NCBI GenBank assembly: GCA_946403735.1
Contig: CAMJAZ010000134.1
Coordinates: 1-5,793, forward strand
Reading direction: 5' to 3'
Length of the DNA: 5,793 bases
Origin: an uncultured Selenomonadales bacterium
GTDB taxonomy: Bacteria > Bacillota > Negativicutes > Selenomonadales > Selenomonadaceae
Of this stretch, positions 3,897-5,793 are shown one piece after another. Numbering within the stretch: the first letter of the stretch is position 1; the number at the start of each line of letters is the position of its first letter. Both the position numbers and the translations under genes were made by a program. The notes beneath the pieces were generated by a model that was not told where the DNA came from, searched no databases, and saw only the letters and a program-made list of their open reading frames with translations.

Positions 3897-5768
3897 ATGT
3901 TTGTAGCTGATAAATACGAAGTGGTTGTAATTGGTGCAGGACACGCTGGAATTGAGGCGGCATTAGCGGCGGCGCGTTTAGGCTGTAAAACTTTGTTGAC
4001 GACTTTGTCATTGGAAAATTTGGCAATGATGCCTTGCAATCCGTCAATCGGTGGACCCGCGAAAGGTCATCTGGTACGTGAAATTGACGCGCTCGGCGGT
4101 GAAATGGGAATTGCCGCTGATAAAACTTGTATTCAATTTCGCACGTTGAACGTTGGCAAAGGTTTTGCAGTTCAAGCGTTACGCGCTCAAGCTGATAAAA
4201 AAATTTATCAAGCCGCCATGAAATTCACCTGCGAAAATACAGAAAATCTTGACGTAAAACAGTTGCTGATTGAAAAAATTTTAGTCGTGGATGATAAAGC
4301 TGTCGGCGTGACTTGTGAGACGGGCGAAACTTTTTTAGCTGATGCGGTAATTTTGGCGTCGGGAACTTATCTTGGTGGCAGAATTATTATCGGCGAAAGT
4401 ATTTTCGACGGCGGACCCAATGGTCAACGCGCCGCGCTTAAGCTTACAGATTCGCTTAAAAGTTTGGGCGTTAAACTTATGCGCTTTAAAACGGGTACAC
4501 CTGCGCGGGTCGACGCTAGAACGATTGATTTTGATAAAACTGAAATTCAACGCGGTGATGAACCTGCGCAAAATTTTTCATTTATGACGGAAACGCCGCC
4601 TGTCAATCAAGTTTGTTGCTACTTGACCTACACGAATGAAACGACGCACGAAATTTTACGCCGCAACCTTCATCGCGCACCTATGGCTAATGGAATTATT
4701 GAAGGTATTGGACCGCGCTATTGTCCGTCGATTGAATCAAAAATTATTCGTTTTCCCGACAAGGAACGTCATCAACTTTTCCTTGAGCCAGAAGGTTTGA
4801 ACACGCAAGAATATTATGTGCAAGGAATGTCAACAAGTATGCCTGCTGATGTGCAGATTGAATTTTTGCATACGATACCTGGACTTGAACACGCAAAAAT
4901 TATGCGGCACGGCTACGCGATTGAATATGATTGCATTGACCCGTTGCAACTTAAGCCAACGTTGGAATTTAAAAATATCGCAGGATTTTTTTCAGCTGGT
5001 CAATCTAATGGAACTTCAGGTTACGAAGAGGCGGCGGCACAAGGTTTAATTGCTGGGATAAATGCGGCGTCGCTTGTAAAAAAATTTGAGCCATTAATTT
5101 TGAAACGGTCTGAAAGTTATATCGGCGTGCTGATTGACGACCTTGTCACGAAGGGGACTAATGAACCGTACAGGATGATGACTTCACGCGCTGAATATCG
5201 CTTGCTACTTCGCCAAGATAACGCCGATTTACGCTTGACGCCGTACGCTATAAAAATTGGTTTAGCGTCTGCCGAACGTAAGGAAAAGTTTGAACGTAAG
5301 CTTAACGAAATTGAGACGGCGACAAAATTTTTGACGGAAAATAAAATTACGCCAAATGCTGAAGTAAATCAAAAACTTAGCGACGCGGGAATTGATGAAA
5401 TTCATAACGTAATGCCGCTTGCTGAACTTTTACGCCGTCCCAATGTCACGTATGCTAAGCTTGAAAAAATTTTTGACGTTCCGAAAATTTCTGATGTTGC
5501 CGCCGCGCAGGTTGAAATTTCTTTTTTTTACGAAGGCTACATTAAAAAGCAACTTGAACAGGCGAAAAAATTTGAAACTCTTGAAAATAAACTTTTGCCC
5601 AGCGATATTGATTACAACGCTATGAAAAATTTGCGTGTTGAGGCGCGGGAAAAATTATCTGCAATGCGTCCGCGTTCAATCGGTCAAGCTAGCCGTATTT
5701 CTGGCGTATCTCCTGCAGACATTTCAGTTTTAATTGTGTGGCTTGAAACTTTAAAAAATTTAAAATAA
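3897..5768 (+). CDS. mnmG: tRNA uridine-5-carboxymethylaminomethyl modification enzyme MnmG (GidA)
   Basis: MnmG is the FAD-binding subunit that with MnmE installs the 5-carboxymethylaminomethyl group on the wobble uridine (U34) of certain tRNAs, in the cytoplasm. The 623-residue product is full length. Visible parts are the N-terminal dinucleotide-binding VVIGAGHAGIEAALAAARLG (10-29) and PCNPSIGGPAKGHLVREID (46-64), with the conserved C47. Next is the GidA signature GPRYCPSIESKIIRF (272-286), with the second catalytic cysteine C276, then AGQSNGTSGYEEAAAQG (367-383). The C-terminal helical domain (about 540-623), likely to contact MnmE and tRNA, includes EGYIKKQ and RPRSIGQASRISGVSP. The ATG at 3897 follows a modest AGGGT (3886-3890) 6 nt upstream. 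In many bacteria mnmE lies directly upstream and rsmG downstream. Here the upstream neighbour is a divergent peptide gene, so the usual mnmE linkage is broken. The 25 bases after the stop show no gene start. Confidence 0.97.
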   Translation: MFVADKYEVVVIGAGHAGIEAALAAARLGCKTLLTTLSLENLAMMPCNPSIGGPAKGHLVREIDALGGEMGIAADKTCIQFRTLNVGKGFAVQALRAQADKKIYQAAMKFTCENTENLDVKQLLIEKILVVDDKAVGVTCETGETFLADAVILASGTYLGGRIIIGESIFDGGPNGQRAALKLTDSLKSLGVKLMRFKTGTPARVDARTIDFDKTEIQRGDEPAQNFSFMTETPPVNQVCCYLTYTNETTHEILRRNLHRAPMANGIIEGIGPRYCPSIESKIIRFPDKERHQLFLEPEGLNTQEYYVQGMSTSMPADVQIEFLHTIPGLEHAKIMRHGYAIEYDCIDPLQLKPTLEFKNIAGFFSAGQSNGTSGYEEAAAQGLIAGINAASLVKKFEPLILKRSESYIGVLIDDLVTKGTNEPYRMMTSRAEYRLLLRQDNADLRLTPYAIKIGLASAERKEKFERKLNEIETATKFLTENKITPNAEVNQKLSDAGIDEIHNVMPLAELLRRPNVTYAKLEKIFDVPKISDVAAAQVEISFFYEGYIKKQLEQAKKFETLENKLLPSDIDYNAMKNLRVEAREKLSAMRPRSIGQASRISGVSPADISVLIVWLETLKNLK

Positions 5769-5774
5769 AAATAT

Positions 5775-5793
5775 AAATTCAAATTTAGAATTT
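5775..5793 (+). other. AT-only inverted repeat after mnmG
   Basis: AAATTC (5775-5780) and GAATTT (5788-5793) form a 6-bp inverted repeat with a 7-nt loop just after the mnmG stop. The stem is weak and the window ends at the second arm, so a T-tract cannot be checked. It may be the start of a terminator or nothing. Confidence 0.2.

Noticed and set aside
3599..4039. Frames of 63 to 97 codons crossing the peptide gene, the promoter region and the mnmG start
   Set aside because: They lie opposite two supported genes and across their divergent promoters and have no independent coding evidence.
1..5793. CRISPR arrays, tRNA or rRNA genes, insertion sequences and riboswitches
   Set aside because: I looked for regular repeats, transposase motifs and RNA gene signatures and found none. 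The gaps are short and are explained by promoters and terminators.

Overview
The window looks like a stretch of an AT-rich, low-GC Gram-positive-type (Firmicutes) chromosome. The signs are strong AGGAGG-type ribosome binding sites, sigma-A-like promoters with 17-nt spacers, a Bacillus-type RNase J, a BioY biotin transporter and T-tailed hairpin terminators. Negativicutes (Selenomonas-like) is my best guess for the lineage, but that is inference and weakly supported.

Layout from left to right. (1) The first 17 codons of an unidentified minus-strand gene run off the left edge. (2) A divergent control region follows, with a near-perfect promoter for bioY and a possible BirA-type operator over it. 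(3) bioY (+) encodes the biotin-binding S component of an ECF transporter. (4) A bidirectional hairpin terminator separates bioY from the convergent rnj (-). (5) rnj encodes RNase J. Its start should be a TTG at 2629, because the upstream in-frame GTG lies inside the Shine-Dalgarno sequence. (6) A BrnT/BrnA toxin-antitoxin locus (-) follows. The antitoxin-like gene is open, but the overlapping toxin gene carries two in-frame nonsense codons. This locus is missed by simple ORF calling because the toxin frame is broken. (7) A 112-codon minus-strand gene has a classical double-glycine leader and an unrecognised core. (8) A short divergent promoter region leads to mnmG (+), complete, for the tRNA wobble-uridine modification enzyme.

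The housekeeping genes (rnj, mnmG, and bioY for biotin uptake) are functionally unrelated and each appears to have its own promoter. The accessory part is about 2770 to 3830. It holds two independent minus-strand units, the exported-peptide-like gene and the decayed brnTA pair, each ending in a terminator. The two terminators resemble each other and share 16 identical bases. The most notable observation is the brnT pseudogene, which is recognisable along its full length, beside a short antitoxin that keeps the BrnA-like N-terminal motif but lacks the usual ribbon-helix-helix domain. Next are the double-glycine peptide and an apparent Asp-to-Gly change in the expected biotin-site motif of BioY.
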